Below are positions 56,428-64,000 of a DNA stretch of 64,000 nt, piece after piece. Source of the DNA: Dyella sp. A6 (lineage in GTDB: Bacteria > Pseudomonadota > Gammaproteobacteria > Xanthomonadales > Rhodanobacteraceae); assembly GCF_036320485.1 (NCBI RefSeq), contig NZ_CP132911.1:1302001-1366000 (forward strand), given 5' to 3'. Both the position numbers and the translations under genes were made by a program. Position 1 is the first letter of the stretch. Each line of letters opens with the position of its first letter. The notes below the pieces were generated by a model. That model searched no databases, was not told the origin of the DNA, and saw only the letters and a program-made list of their open reading frames with translations.

Positions 56428-57717
56428 ATGAAGGCGATGGATGGTTCGGCAGCCATGCGCATGGCTGCGGTAACGACGGATGCAGACGAGCGGATCCGTC
56501 ACGGCACGCCGGCGTTTCGGCGCACCAACCTGGCATTGTTCGCCGCCGGGTTCAGCACGTTCAGCCTGCTGTATTGCGTGCAGCCGCTGATGCCTGCCTT
56601 CAGCCACGCCTACGGCGTGAATGCGGCGGCCAGCGCCTTGTCGCTGTCGCTGACCACCGGCGTGCTGGCGTTCGCGATGTTGTTCATGGGCGGGGTTTCC
56701 GATGCGCACGGACGCAAGCCGGTGATGGTGCTGTCGCTGCTGGTGTCGTCGGTGTTGGTGCTGTTGAGCGCATCCGTGCCTGGCTGGCATGCCCTGCTGG
56801 CCCTGCGCATGCTGCTGGGGCTGACCCTGAGCGGCGTGCCGGTTGTGGCGATGACCTATCTGGGCGAGGAGGTCCATGCCGAGTCGCTGGGGCTGGGCAT
56901 GGGGCTCTACATCAGCGGCAATGCCGTGGGCGGCATGAGCGGTCGGTTGATCGCTGGCGTGCTGGCCGACTTCTTCGGCTGGCGCGTCGGCATGGGGGCG
57001 GTCGGCGTGCTGGGCCTGTTGGTGGCATTGATGTTCTGGCGTGCGTTGCCGCCGTCGCGTCATTTCGTGGCACAGCCGTTGAGCTGGCGTGGCCTGGCCG
57101 GACGCTTTGCCGGCATATTCCGCGACCGCGGCCTGCCGTGGCTGTTCGCCGAGGGCTTCCTGCTGCTGGGTGCCTTCGTCACCGTCTACAACTATCTCGG
57201 CTACCGCCTGCTGGCGCCGCCGTTCAACCTCAGCCAGGCGGTGGTCGGGCTGGTCTTCGGCATCTACCTGATCGGAACCTTCAGCTCGACCTGGATGGGA
57301 CATCTGGCTGGCCGGCTGGGTCGGCGCAAGGTGCTGTGGACGACGTTCGCGCTGATGCTGGCCGGCCTGCTGCTCACCCTGGTCGATTCGCTGTGGTTGA
57401 TTCTGCCCGGCATCGTGGCGGTGACCTTCGGCTTTTTCGGCGGCCACTCCATCGTCAGCAGCTGGGTTGGGCGGCGCGGCGGCAAGGCCAAGGCGCAGGC
57501 ATCGTCGATGTACCTGTTTGCCTACTACATGGGTTCCAGCGTGGCCGGTGCCAGTGGCGGGCTGTTCTACGCGGCGCATGGCTGGGATGGTGTAGCGGCC
57601 TTCATCGGCGTGCTGATGCTGGCCGGTCTGCTGATTGCCCTGGGCCTCACCCGCCTGCCGCCGCTGGTCAACGTGGCGACCCCGCCCACGCCGATGAGCA
57701 AAGGCGCGATGCCGTAA
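56428..57717 (+). CDS. MFS transporter, YnfM-like exporter
   Basis: A 429-residue major-facilitator protein with about 12 helices. Motifs are GVSDAHGRKPVMVLS between helices 2 and 3, and LAGRLGRRKVL in the second half. It resembles YnfM/arabinose-efflux-type carriers. The start ATG at 56428 gives a short polar N-terminus. It converges with a LysR gene 16 bp away. Substrate unknown. Confidence 0.82.
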   Translation: MKAMDGSAAMRMAAVTTDADERIRHGTPAFRRTNLALFAAGFSTFSLLYCVQPLMPAFSHAYGVNAAASALSLSLTTGVLAFAMLFMGGVSDAHGRKPVMVLSLLVSSVLVLLSASVPGWHALLALRMLLGLTLSGVPVVAMTYLGEEVHAESLGLGMGLYISGNAVGGMSGRLIAGVLADFFGWRVGMGAVGVLGLLVALMFWRALPPSRHFVAQPLSWRGLAGRFAGIFRDRGLPWLFAEGFLLLGAFVTVYNYLGYRLLAPPFNLSQAVVGLVFGIYLIGTFSSTWMGHLAGRLGRRKVLWTTFALMLAGLLLTLVDSLWLILPGIVAVTFGFFGGHSIVSSWVGRRGGKAKAQASSMYLFAYYMGSSVAGASGGLFYAAHGWDGVAAFIGVLMLAGLLIALGLTRLPPLVNVATPPTPMSKGAMP

Positions 57718-57733
57718 ATTGAGGGATGTCTGG

Positions 57734-58642
57734 CTACCTGGCCTGACGTCCGCCAACCAGCAGTTGCACGAAGCGTTGTACCGCGGGTGCGCGCTCGTCG
57801 CGCCGGTGCGTCACGTGGATTTCCGACATCGACGACGGATCGGCCAGCGGCACGTAGCTGACACCTTCGACGCGGATGTGCTCGCACGAGGCGGGCAGGA
57901 TCGACACCCCCAGCCCGGCCGCCACCAGCCCCACGATGGTGGAGGCTTCGCGTGCTTCCTGCGTCACCCGCGGCGTGAAACCGGCCTGGCGGCACAGGGC
58001 GATCACGTGGTCGTGGATGCCGGCGCCGGCACTGCGCGCGAATACCACGAATGGCTCCTGCGCCAGCACGGCGGTGCGCAGCTTGTGGCGGGCGCCGGCG
58101 CCCTGCAGCGCGGGATGGCTGGAACGCACGACGGCCACCAGCGGATCGCGGAACAGGCGCCGCGAGACCAGCGCATCGGGCAGAGTGGTGCCTCGCACGA
58201 TACCGATCTGCAGGCGGCGGTCGAGTAGTGCGTCGATCTGCTGCAGCGAGTTCATTTCCTCCAGCTGCAGCTGCACATCGGGCAGGGCCTGACGGAACGC
58301 GAGGATGGCCCGCGGGATATGGCCGGACAGCGGCGTGGAGCGCGTCATGCCGATACGCAGTTCGCCGGTTTCGCCACGCTGCGCGCGTTGCGCCAGGTCG
58401 GCTGCGCGCTCGGTATGCGCCAGGATCTCGCGTGCCTCGGCAAGAAACAGGCGTCCGGCCTCGGTCAGTCGCACGCGCCGGTTGGTGCGCTCCAGCAGGC
58501 GCGCGCCGACGATTTCCTCGAGCTGGCGGATCTGCTGGCTGAGCGGCGGTTGCGACATGCCCAGGCGTTCCGCCGCGCGGCCGAAGTGCAGCTCGTCGGC
58601 GACGGCGATGAAGTAGCGCAGGTGACGGAGCTCGAGGTTCAT
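57734..58642 (-). CDS. LysR-family regulator
   Basis: A 302-residue LysR regulator (MNLELRHLRYFIAVADEL). Helix-turn-helix in AAERLGMSQPPLSQQI. The BenM/CatM-like effector domain starts GELRIGMTRSTPLSG. Start at 58642. It converges with the MFS gene; regulation of that gene is possible. Target unknown. Confidence 0.88.
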   Translation of the reverse strand: MNLELRHLRYFIAVADELHFGRAAERLGMSQPPLSQQIRQLEEIVGARLLERTNRRVRLTEAGRLFLAEAREILAHTERAADLAQRAQRGETGELRIGMTRSTPLSGHIPRAILAFRQALPDVQLQLEEMNSLQQIDALLDRRLQIGIVRGTTLPDALVSRRLFRDPLVAVVRSSHPALQGAGARHKLRTAVLAQEPFVVFARSAGAGIHDHVIALCRQAGFTPRVTQEAREASTIVGLVAAGLGVSILPASCEHIRVEGVSYVPLADPSSMSEIHVTHRRDERAPAVQRFVQLLVGGRQAR

Positions 58643-58703
58643 GCCGCTACTTTCGCCGCTTGGCCCGGCCGGCTCAAGCACCGGTCGGGCTTCGTGGCGC
58701 GGC

Positions 58704-60002
58704 TCAGCGGTCGACCGGCTTGAGCATGTCTTCGACGTCGCGGTAGTTGCCGTCGTTGGGACGCGCCGGGATGCCGAGCAGGTGGGTCATCAGCGGATAG
58801 ACGTCCACGTTGGGGAAGGCGTGGAAACGGATGCCTTCGCGGAAGTCCGGCCCGTGCGCGATGAACAGGGCCTGCATGCGCGGGTCGGCGTTGTCGTAGC
58901 CGTGGTCGCCGACGCTGATGCGACCCTGGTGGGTGGCGTTGTAGCGCGTGGTGGTGATGCGCCAACCCACGTCGGCCAGGCAGACCAGCTGCGGTACGCG
59001 CGCGTTGTGGCCGTAGTCCAGACGTGCGGGAATGCGCGACTTGTCCCAGCAGTGCATGTGCTGCTGTGGCTGTTGCAGCGTGTGTTCGATGGCGGCGAAC
59101 GCGTGCAGGTGTCCGGGCTTGGGATCGAAGCCGGCCACGATGCCCATGGTTACCGTATGCACGTCCTGCAGCGGGATCAGCTTGTCCATCATCACGTTGT
59201 GGGACAGCGGCACGCTGGCCATGCCGTGGTCGGCGAGCACGATGATGTTCATCCGCCGATACAGGTGGCGCTGCTTCAGCCCGCGCACCAGCCGGGCCAG
59301 CGCCGCATCGGTGTCGCGGATGGCGTCGTCCACCTGGGTGGAATGCGGACCGTATCTGTGGCCGGCATGGTCGACTGCGTCGAAGTACAGGGTCAGGAAG
59401 GTCGGGCGTCGTGCCGCCGGCTGATCCAGCCAGGCCAACACTTGGTCGACCCGCTGGTCGGCAGTGACGCTGTCGTCGAACGGTTTCCACTGGTCGGGAT
59501 GGTGGCCATGGATGTCGGCGCCGGAACCCGGCCAGAACATGGTGGCCGTACGCAGGCCGTGGGCGTCGGCGGTTTCCCAGATCGGCGTGGCCTCGTCCCA
59601 CCACAGGCCGTTGCTGACGGCCTTGCGGTTGCCCAGCGAGAACGCGCCGAGCTTCGGGTCGAACATGGTGTTGTTGACGATGCCGTTGTGGTCCGGGCGC
59701 AAGCCGGTGACGATGGTGTAGTGGTTGGGGAAGGTCAGCGACGGGAAGGACGGCTGCATCGAGTCCGCGTGTACGCCGGTCTTCGCCAGCATTCCCAGGG
59801 TGGGGCTCAGACCGCGGTCGTAGTAGTCCGCGCGATAGGCGTCAATCGAGATCAGCAGCAGCGGTGCGGGCCTGGGCGCTGCCGATACATGCGTTGCGGC
59901 GGACGTGGCCGATGGCGTGGGATGAGTCGTCGGCTTCAGCCCTGCGCAGCCTGTGCCAAGTGCGGCAACGACACACCAGAGCGGCCGGAACGGAAATTTC
60001 AT
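58704..60002 (-). CDS. Nucleotide pyrophosphatase/phosphodiesterase (NPP/ENPP family)
   Basis: Periplasmic enzyme of 432 residues in the alkaline phosphatase superfamily, resembling the Xanthomonas NPP of known structure. First zinc ligand Asp54 is in ISIDAYRADY and nucleophile Thr90 in FPSLTFPNHY. Other ligands are in DAVDHAGHRYG, LADHGM and GDHGYDN. The N-terminal segment resembles a lipoprotein signal (GTGC). It splits nucleotide diphosphate bonds or phosphodiesters, perhaps to gather phosphate. Confidence 0.92.
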   Translation of the reverse strand: MKFPFRPLWCVVAALGTGCAGLKPTTHPTPSATSAATHVSAAPRPAPLLLISIDAYRADYYDRGLSPTLGMLAKTGVHADSMQPSFPSLTFPNHYTIVTGLRPDHNGIVNNTMFDPKLGAFSLGNRKAVSNGLWWDEATPIWETADAHGLRTATMFWPGSGADIHGHHPDQWKPFDDSVTADQRVDQVLAWLDQPAARRPTFLTLYFDAVDHAGHRYGPHSTQVDDAIRDTDAALARLVRGLKQRHLYRRMNIIVLADHGMASVPLSHNVMMDKLIPLQDVHTVTMGIVAGFDPKPGHLHAFAAIEHTLQQPQQHMHCWDKSRIPARLDYGHNARVPQLVCLADVGWRITTTRYNATHQGRISVGDHGYDNADPRMQALFIAHGPDFREGIRFHAFPNVDVYPLMTHLLGIPARPNDGNYRDVEDMLKPVDR

Positions 60003-60059
60003 GCGGGATATCCGAGGATGATCGAAGGCGTGTCGCCATCATCGCGTATGAAAGGAAAC

Positions 60060-60464
60060 ATGACCATGACAACGGTCCGTCATTTCCGCATCCGTCCCGT
60101 GCAGGCCGGGTTCGGTGTGCTGGTCATGCTGCTGTCCGGTGCGATCAGCGCGCATGCGCAGAACGTGACCGGACAGGCCGATCAGCGCCAGCGCCTGCAG
60201 TACCAGCAGGCCGTCGGCCAGCAGCAGCTCAGCAACCAGCTGCGCGACAACCGGATCAACCAGCAGCTGCAGCAGCGCATCTCCGACGACAACAAGCGCC
60301 CCTATGCCGGCAATTCGTCCATCACCGGCCAGATCCGCCAGGCCGACAAGGCTCGCCAGCAACGCTTCGAAGCCCATCAGCAGGATCTGCTGGACAGCTA
60401 TCGCAGCACCCTGAAGCCACTGCCGCTGCCTGTGCCGCCATCATCCAACGGTAAGCATCGCTGA
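60060..60464 (+). CDS. Gln-rich exported protein
   Basis: A 134-residue protein with a signal peptide (LVMLLSGAISAHAQ). The mature part is Gln-rich and helical (QRQRLQYQQAVGQQQ, NQQLQQRISDDNKR), with a C-terminal Pro-rich end. The start is either 60060 or 60066 (MTTVRHF). Unknown family; probably periplasmic. Confidence 0.6.
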   Translation: MTMTTVRHFRIRPVQAGFGVLVMLLSGAISAHAQNVTGQADQRQRLQYQQAVGQQQLSNQLRDNRINQQLQQRISDDNKRPYAGNSSITGQIRQADKARQQRFEAHQQDLLDSYRSTLKPLPLPVPPSSNGKHR

Positions 60465-60893
60465 GGTGCCTCAACCGCACCTGCGGCACCTTGCACGATC
60501 AATGCAGTCCTTTGCCTGTTGCCCGCAGCGGCTGATTAGGAGTGTTCGCAATCGGCGCCGCAAACAATTCGGAGTGTTCTGAGAGCATTTTCCGGAGCCA
60601 TTTCACAGAATGGTTCACAAGGGGCCGACAGGGGTGCGTCCCGGACGATGTGCGCCTAGCTGCGTCAGCCCTTCCAGTTATCCCGCGATCAACGGATTGG
60701 TCGAGCCGGTGATTTAACACCGGCGGCAGATTGAAGCGCGCCCCCTTTGTGCTTCTCCTCTGTCGGGATTCCCTTTGATTTTCCCCCTGTCAGGTACTGA
60801 ATCGCCGTCGTTCGCGACGGCGAAGGGATAAGTGCGGCTCTCGACTTGATCCAGTCCGGCGTGCCGCTCCGAATGGAACGGTGAGGATGCCGA
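60465..60893. other. Gene-poor interval before the chimeric ORF
   Basis: A 430-bp interval with no convincing gene. A 73-codon frame on the minus strand (60499-60720) lacks a ribosome site and looks random. It holds a perfect hairpin, CGCCGTCG-TTCG-CGACGGCG (60803-60822), about 70 bp upstream of the chimeric ORF. The rest shows no recognised feature. Confidence 0.5.
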
Positions 60894-61370
60894 ATGAACA
60901 GGATTTACAGCAAAGTATGGAGCGCGTCCCTGGGCCACCTGGTGGTGGCCTCGGAACTGGCAAGACGCGGTTCCCCGGATGGCGTACGGACAGGTGCGGA
61001 TCAGCTTCCAAGATTTGGTCGCCTGGCGTTGGCGTTACTGCTGCTACTCGGTCTTGAGCAGTCCGCACTGGCTGCGCCGCTCCAGACGACCACGACCGGA
61101 ACGGCCCAGTATTACAGCGCGAACGATGGTGGTACTGCGGGCGGCAACATCAGCAACGACGGCGCTACCGCGACCAATTCGAATGACATCGTCATCGGCA
61201 ATGGCGCCGGTGTCGGCTTTGTCGCCCAGGGCGTGCCCAGCAGCCGGATCATCGCCGTTGGCTACGGCAAGCTCGACCCGGTCAAGCGTTGCGCCGACAC
61301 GCTCGAGCGCAAGGCGCTGATCGCCTGCCTGGCACCCAACCGCCGCGTGGTGATTCGGGCGTTCCAGTAA
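60894..61370 (+). pseudogene. Chimeric remnant: trimeric-autotransporter start fused to an OmpA-type end
   Basis: A 158-codon open frame with GAGG 7 nt before ATG. Residues 1-25 (MNRIYSKVWSASLGHLVVAS and following) match the extended signal peptide of type V adhesins, and a hydrophobic signal core follows to about residue 60. Residues 73-105 look like a trimeric-autotransporter head (YYSANDGG, GGNISNDGATAT). From about residue 107, VAQGVPSSRIIAVGYGKLDP and LIACLAPNRRVVI are the end of an OmpA-type domain. The passenger, membrane anchor and first half of the OmpA domain are missing. Best read as an in-frame deletion remnant of an adhesin plus its OmpA-like partner. Confidence 0.75.
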
Positions 61371-61388
61371 ACGCGGCGCAGCGTGCGA

Positions 61389-61919
61389 CTACGGCGCGGC
61401 GAACAGGTCGCCTTGTGCGACGCGTGCTTCCAGCGCCAGCAGGAAGCGCTTGGTCGGCAGCCCGCCACCGAAACCGGTGAGGCTGCCGTCGCTGCCGATC
61501 ACGCGATGGCAGGGCAGCACGATCGGCAACGGGTTGCGCCCGTTCGCCGCGCCCACCGCGCGCACCGCCTGTGGCTGGCCGATGCGCCGCGCGAGTTCGC
61601 CGTAACTGAGCGTGGCACCGTAGGGAATGCCGGCCAGCGCCTGCCATACCTCGAGCTGGAACGGCGTGCCCAGCGGATGCAGTGGCAGGTCGAACATCTG
61701 CCGTTGTCCGGCGAAATACGCCTCGAGCTGCACACGCGCGAACGCCACCCGTTGCGCATCGCGGACCCAATTCGGCGCCGCCGTCTTGGGGTGGCGTTCG
61801 CGTTCGAACCAGACCTGGCGCAGGCCAAGCGGGTCGGCCACCAGCCGCAGCGGGCCGACCGGCGAGGGCATGTCGTCGAACCACACCGGTCCGGCGTCGC
61901 GTGCGGCATGCGCTGTCAT
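61389..61919 (-). CDS. ogt: Methylated-DNA--protein-cysteine methyltransferase
   Basis: Suicide repair enzyme that removes alkyl groups from O6-guanine and O4-thymine. The protein has 176 residues. Active Cys is in [15 protein letters not shown]-binding motif in [20 protein letters not shown]. Start at 61919, where ATGA overlaps the stop of the Ada-AlkA gene. The two form an alkylation-repair unit. Confidence 0.95.
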   Translation of the reverse strand: MTAHAARDAGPVWFDDMPSPVGPLRLVADPLGLRQVWFERERHPKTAAPNWVRDAQRVAFARVQLEAYFAGQRQMFDLPLHPLGTPFQLEVWQALAGIPYGATLSYGELARRIGQPQAVRAVGAANGRNPLPIVLPCHRVIGSDGSLTGFGGGLPTKRFLLALEARVAQGDLFAAP

Positions 61920-63430
61920 GCGGAAACCTTTTTCGTGCGGGCGGTGGCGGACACGCCGGCATCGGCGCTGGCGCGCCACAGGTGCATCACCGCGTAGGCG
62001 CGCCATGGCCGCCATGCTTCGGCCAGCGTCGACAATGCGCGGGTCGACATGGCTTCGCCATCGGGCGAGGCCGCGCGGCGCAGGATCAGGTCGGCCGCGG
62101 GGAAGGCGTCGGGGTGGCTGAGCGCGCGCATCGCCATGTAGTGTGCGGTCCACTCGCCGATGCCGGGCAGCGCCACCCAGCGCTCGACGAAGCGGTCCAG
62201 CGGCTGGTCGGCGCGGAAATCCACGCGGCCGTCGAGCAGGGCGCGGGCGATACCGCGAATGGTTGCGGCGCGCGCGGTGGTCACGCCCAGCGCGCGCAGG
62301 TCGGCATCGGCCAGCGCGTCCGGGGTCGGAAACAGCCGGGCGAGTCCGGGCGCGGGCGCCTGTGCCAGGGGGCTGCCGTGACGGTCCACGATGCGCGCCG
62401 CCAGCGTGCGCGCGGCCGCCACGCTCACCTGCTGGCCGAGCACCGCGCGTACCGCGATCTCGAAACCGTCCCAGCCACCGGGCAGGCGCAGGCCGGGCCG
62501 CTTGCGCAGCAGCGGTCGCAACACCGGATGAGTGCCCAGCGTGGCAGCGATCGCGTGCGGGTCGGCGTCCAGGTCGAACATGCGGCGGATGCACGTCACC
62601 AGCGGCAGCAGTTGCGCGGGTTGCGCGCCATGCAGTTCCAGCCGCAGTGCATGGCTGCCGTCCGGCCATGCGCCCAGACGCAGCCAGCCCGGTTCCTCGG
62701 GCGTGCCGAACACGCGCGTGTAACCGTGGGCATCCACCAGTTCGATGCCGGGCAGGGCGCGCCCCTGCAGAAACGTCAGCAGCGCGGCGAAGTCGTACGG
62801 CGGGCGATAGGCCAGCCGCAGCACCAGCGCGCCGCCATCGACCTCATGCGGACGGCGACGCAGCTCGCGCGGAGCGATCCGGTTCGCCTGCGCGAACGCG
62901 GCATGAAAGCGGCGCAGGCTGCGGAAGCCGGAGGCCAGCGCCACCTCGGTCACCGGCATCGCGGTCTCGGTCAGCAACTGCTTGGCGAACAGCAGGCGGC
63001 GGGTGGTGTGCACGCTGATCGGCGGTGCGCCGAGCCGTTCCACGAACAGCCGCCGTAGCTGGCGCGTACCCACGTTCACCTGTCGGGCCAGGTCGTCCAG
63101 CGAGCCTTCGTCCAGCGCGCCGGCCTCGATCAGTTTCAGCGCACGCGCCACCACATGCTCGTCGCGCTGCCATGCCTGGTTGCCGGGCGCCAGTTCCGGC
63201 CGGCAGCGCAGGCACGGACGGAAGCCGGCGGCTTCGGCGGCCGCGGCGCTGGCGTAATAGCGGACGTTCGCGCGCCTGGGCGCGGGCGCCGGGCATACCG
63301 GGCGGCAGTAGATGCCGGTGCTGGCGACGGCGGTGAAAAACAACCCGTCGAAGCGGGCGTCGCGGCTCAGCCGCGCCTGCTCGCAGGTGCGTTCGTCGGG
63401 CAATGCGGCACTGGTTCCAGCGTTCTCCAT
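61916..63430 (-). CDS. Ada-AlkA fusion: methylphosphotriester acceptor, AraC domain and 3-methyladenine glycosylase
   Basis: A 504-residue fused repair protein. The N-terminal Ada zinc domain has all four Cys (GIYCRPVC and CLRC). An AraC DNA-binding domain follows, with [14 protein letters not shown] and [17 protein letters not shown]. The C-terminal AlkA domain has helix-hairpin-helix [15 protein letters not shown] and the catalytic Asp in [13 protein letters not shown] 63430 is preferred over GTG 63436. It likely senses methylation and excises damaged bases, with ogt coupled downstream. Confidence 0.93.
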   Translation of the reverse strand: MENAGTSAALPDERTCEQARLSRDARFDGLFFTAVASTGIYCRPVCPAPAPRRANVRYYASAAAAEAAGFRPCLRCRPELAPGNQAWQRDEHVVARALKLIEAGALDEGSLDDLARQVNVGTRQLRRLFVERLGAPPISVHTTRRLLFAKQLLTETAMPVTEVALASGFRSLRRFHAAFAQANRIAPRELRRRPHEVDGGALVLRLAYRPPYDFAALLTFLQGRALPGIELVDAHGYTRVFGTPEEPGWLRLGAWPDGSHALRLELHGAQPAQLLPLVTCIRRMFDLDADPHAIAATLGTHPVLRPLLRKRPGLRLPGGWDGFEIAVRAVLGQQVSVAAARTLAARIVDRHGSPLAQAPAPGLARLFPTPDALADADLRALGVTTARAATIRGIARALLDGRVDFRADQPLDRFVERWVALPGIGEWTAHYMAMRALSHPDAFPAADLILRRAASPDGEAMSTRALSTLAEAWRPWRAYAVMHLWRASADAGVSATARTKKVSA

Positions 63431-63497
63431 GGCCACAGGCTAGCACCGCGCCGCAGGGCGGACTCGCCGTTTTCGGACATCAATACCAGGCCCGTCG

Positions 63498-63956
63498 CTA
63501 CAGCGATTCGGCGTCCAGCAGCCGCGGTCCGCTGCCGTCCTCGCCGAGCCGGTCGCCGGCATTGCGCAGCGGGCAGTGCTTCAGCGACAGGCAGCCGCAA
63601 CCGATGCAGCCGGTCAGCTCGTCGCGCAGCTGGGTCAGCCGTTCGATGCGCTGGTCCAGTTCCGCGCGCCAGTGGGTCGACAGGCGTTTCCAGTCCGCCA
63701 CGTTCGGTGTGCGTTCGTCCGGAAGCTCGGACAACGCCTGCGCGATCGAGGCCAGCGGCAGGCCGGTGCGGTTCGCCACCCGGATCACCGCCAGCCGGCG
63801 CAGCACGTCGCGCCGGTAACGCCGCTGGTTGCCCGCATTGCGCCAGCTGCGGATCAGTCCCTTGGTTTCGTAGAAGTGGATCGCCGACACGCTCAGGCCG
63901 CTGCGGGCGGCAACCTGGCCCACGCTCAACGATGCCGGATCGGATGGCTTGCCCAT
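63498..63956 (-). CDS. soxR: Redox-sensitive regulator SoxR
   Basis: MerR-type regulator of 152 residues with a 2Fe-2S cluster. The N-terminal winged helix is [24 protein letters not shown]. The cluster Cys set is [12 protein letters not shown] (C-x2-C-x-C-x5-C). Start at 63956, with GAGG 6 nt upstream inside the sox box. Redox-cycling compounds oxidise the cluster and trigger activation. The regulated divergent gene would be beyond the right edge. Confidence 0.95.
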   Translation of the reverse strand: MGKPSDPASLSVGQVAARSGLSVSAIHFYETKGLIRSWRNAGNQRRYRRDVLRRLAVIRVANRTGLPLASIAQALSELPDERTPNVADWKRLSTHWRAELDQRIERLTQLRDELTGCIGCGCLSLKHCPLRNAGDRLGEDGSGPRLLDAESL

Positions 63957-63960
63957 GCTT

Positions 63961-63982
63961 GACCTCAAGTTAACTTGAGGTC
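63961..63982. promoter_or_regulatory. Perfect sox box (SoxR operator)
   Basis: A 22-bp perfect palindrome whose core is CCTCAAGTTAACTTGAGG, matching the E. coli SoxR operator. It begins 5 bp upstream of the soxR ATG, and one half contains the soxR ribosome site. It likely controls soxR and a divergent target off the edge. Confidence 0.92.
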
Positions 63983-64000
63983 GTACCGTGCCGCATGTCG

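Noticed and set aside
60499..60720. 73-codon minus-strand frame before the chimeric ORF
   Set aside because: No ribosome site, no recognisable domain, and unusual composition compared with the neighbours.

Overview
This window looks like a chromosomal segment of a high-GC gammaproteobacterium of the Xanthomonadales, most likely family Rhodanobacteraceae (Rhodanobacter, Dyella, Frateuria or a relative). That placement is an inference from protein character, from the gene orders metG-rnfB-nth and asd-(small coiled-coil)-fimV-truA-trpF-cupin-[LysR]-trpB-trpA-accD, from a nucleotide pyrophosphatase of the Xanthomonas type, and from a VirD4-type ATPase. About 62 protein genes are supported. No tRNA, rRNA, CRISPR array, insertion sequence or prophage was recognised.

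Layout. 1-5.3 kb: phosphate acquisition (pstA partial, pstC, pstS, and an OprO/P-type porin), with RNase T between pstS and the porin. 5.4-8.7 kb: the nth-rnfB-metG operon. 8.9-24 kb: housekeeping genes, including an MFS carrier, a DUF2147 protein, apbC/mrp, dcd, a lipoprotein, HIT and dienelactone hydrolase proteins, rimO-DUF3025, greB, a HerA-like ATPase, mltD, psd and prmB-GNAT. 23.9-25.7 kb: a solitary VirD4/TraG coupling ATPase with no other secretion genes nearby. 25.9-38.6 kb: aroC, a 2-hydroxyacid dehydrogenase, asd, fimV, truA and the trp genes with their LysR regulator, then accD. 38.6-38.9 kb: a non-coding stretch with a cluster of DnaA-box-like sequences. 38.9-43.2 kb: PAP2 phosphatase, glycosyltransferase, a beta-barrel protein and gltX.

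43.3-47.4 kb is a metal-homeostasis island: a Fur-family regulator (Zur-like) with a natural hexahistidine stretch, a ZIP zinc importer, an M23 endopeptidase, a MerC-domain membrane protein and a CDF exporter. Two Zur-box-like palindromes sit upstream of the importer/peptidase pair and the MerC gene. The arrangement suggests that zinc starvation induces zinc import, a cell-wall hydrolase and a MerC protein together. The peptidase has lost the second His of its HxH zinc motif.

47.4-52.3 kb: ribosomal protein THX, then histidine degradation (hutI and hutF) with a ClC antiporter overlapping hutI. 52.4-55.1 kb: a Spy/CpxP-like chaperone divergent from cpxRA, with a perfect CpxR box between them. 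55.3-60.5 kb: a PD40 protein, an MFS exporter, a LysR regulator, an NPP phosphodiesterase and a Gln-rich periplasmic protein. 60.9-61.4 kb: a chimeric remnant that starts like a trimeric autotransporter and ends like an OmpA-family protein. 61.4-64 kb: alkylation repair (ogt and an Ada-AlkA fusion) and soxR with a perfect palindromic sox box.

The strongest leads are the Zur-box-linked zinc island with its altered M23 site, the autotransporter/OmpA chimera, the orphan VirD4 and the DnaA-box cluster after accD.
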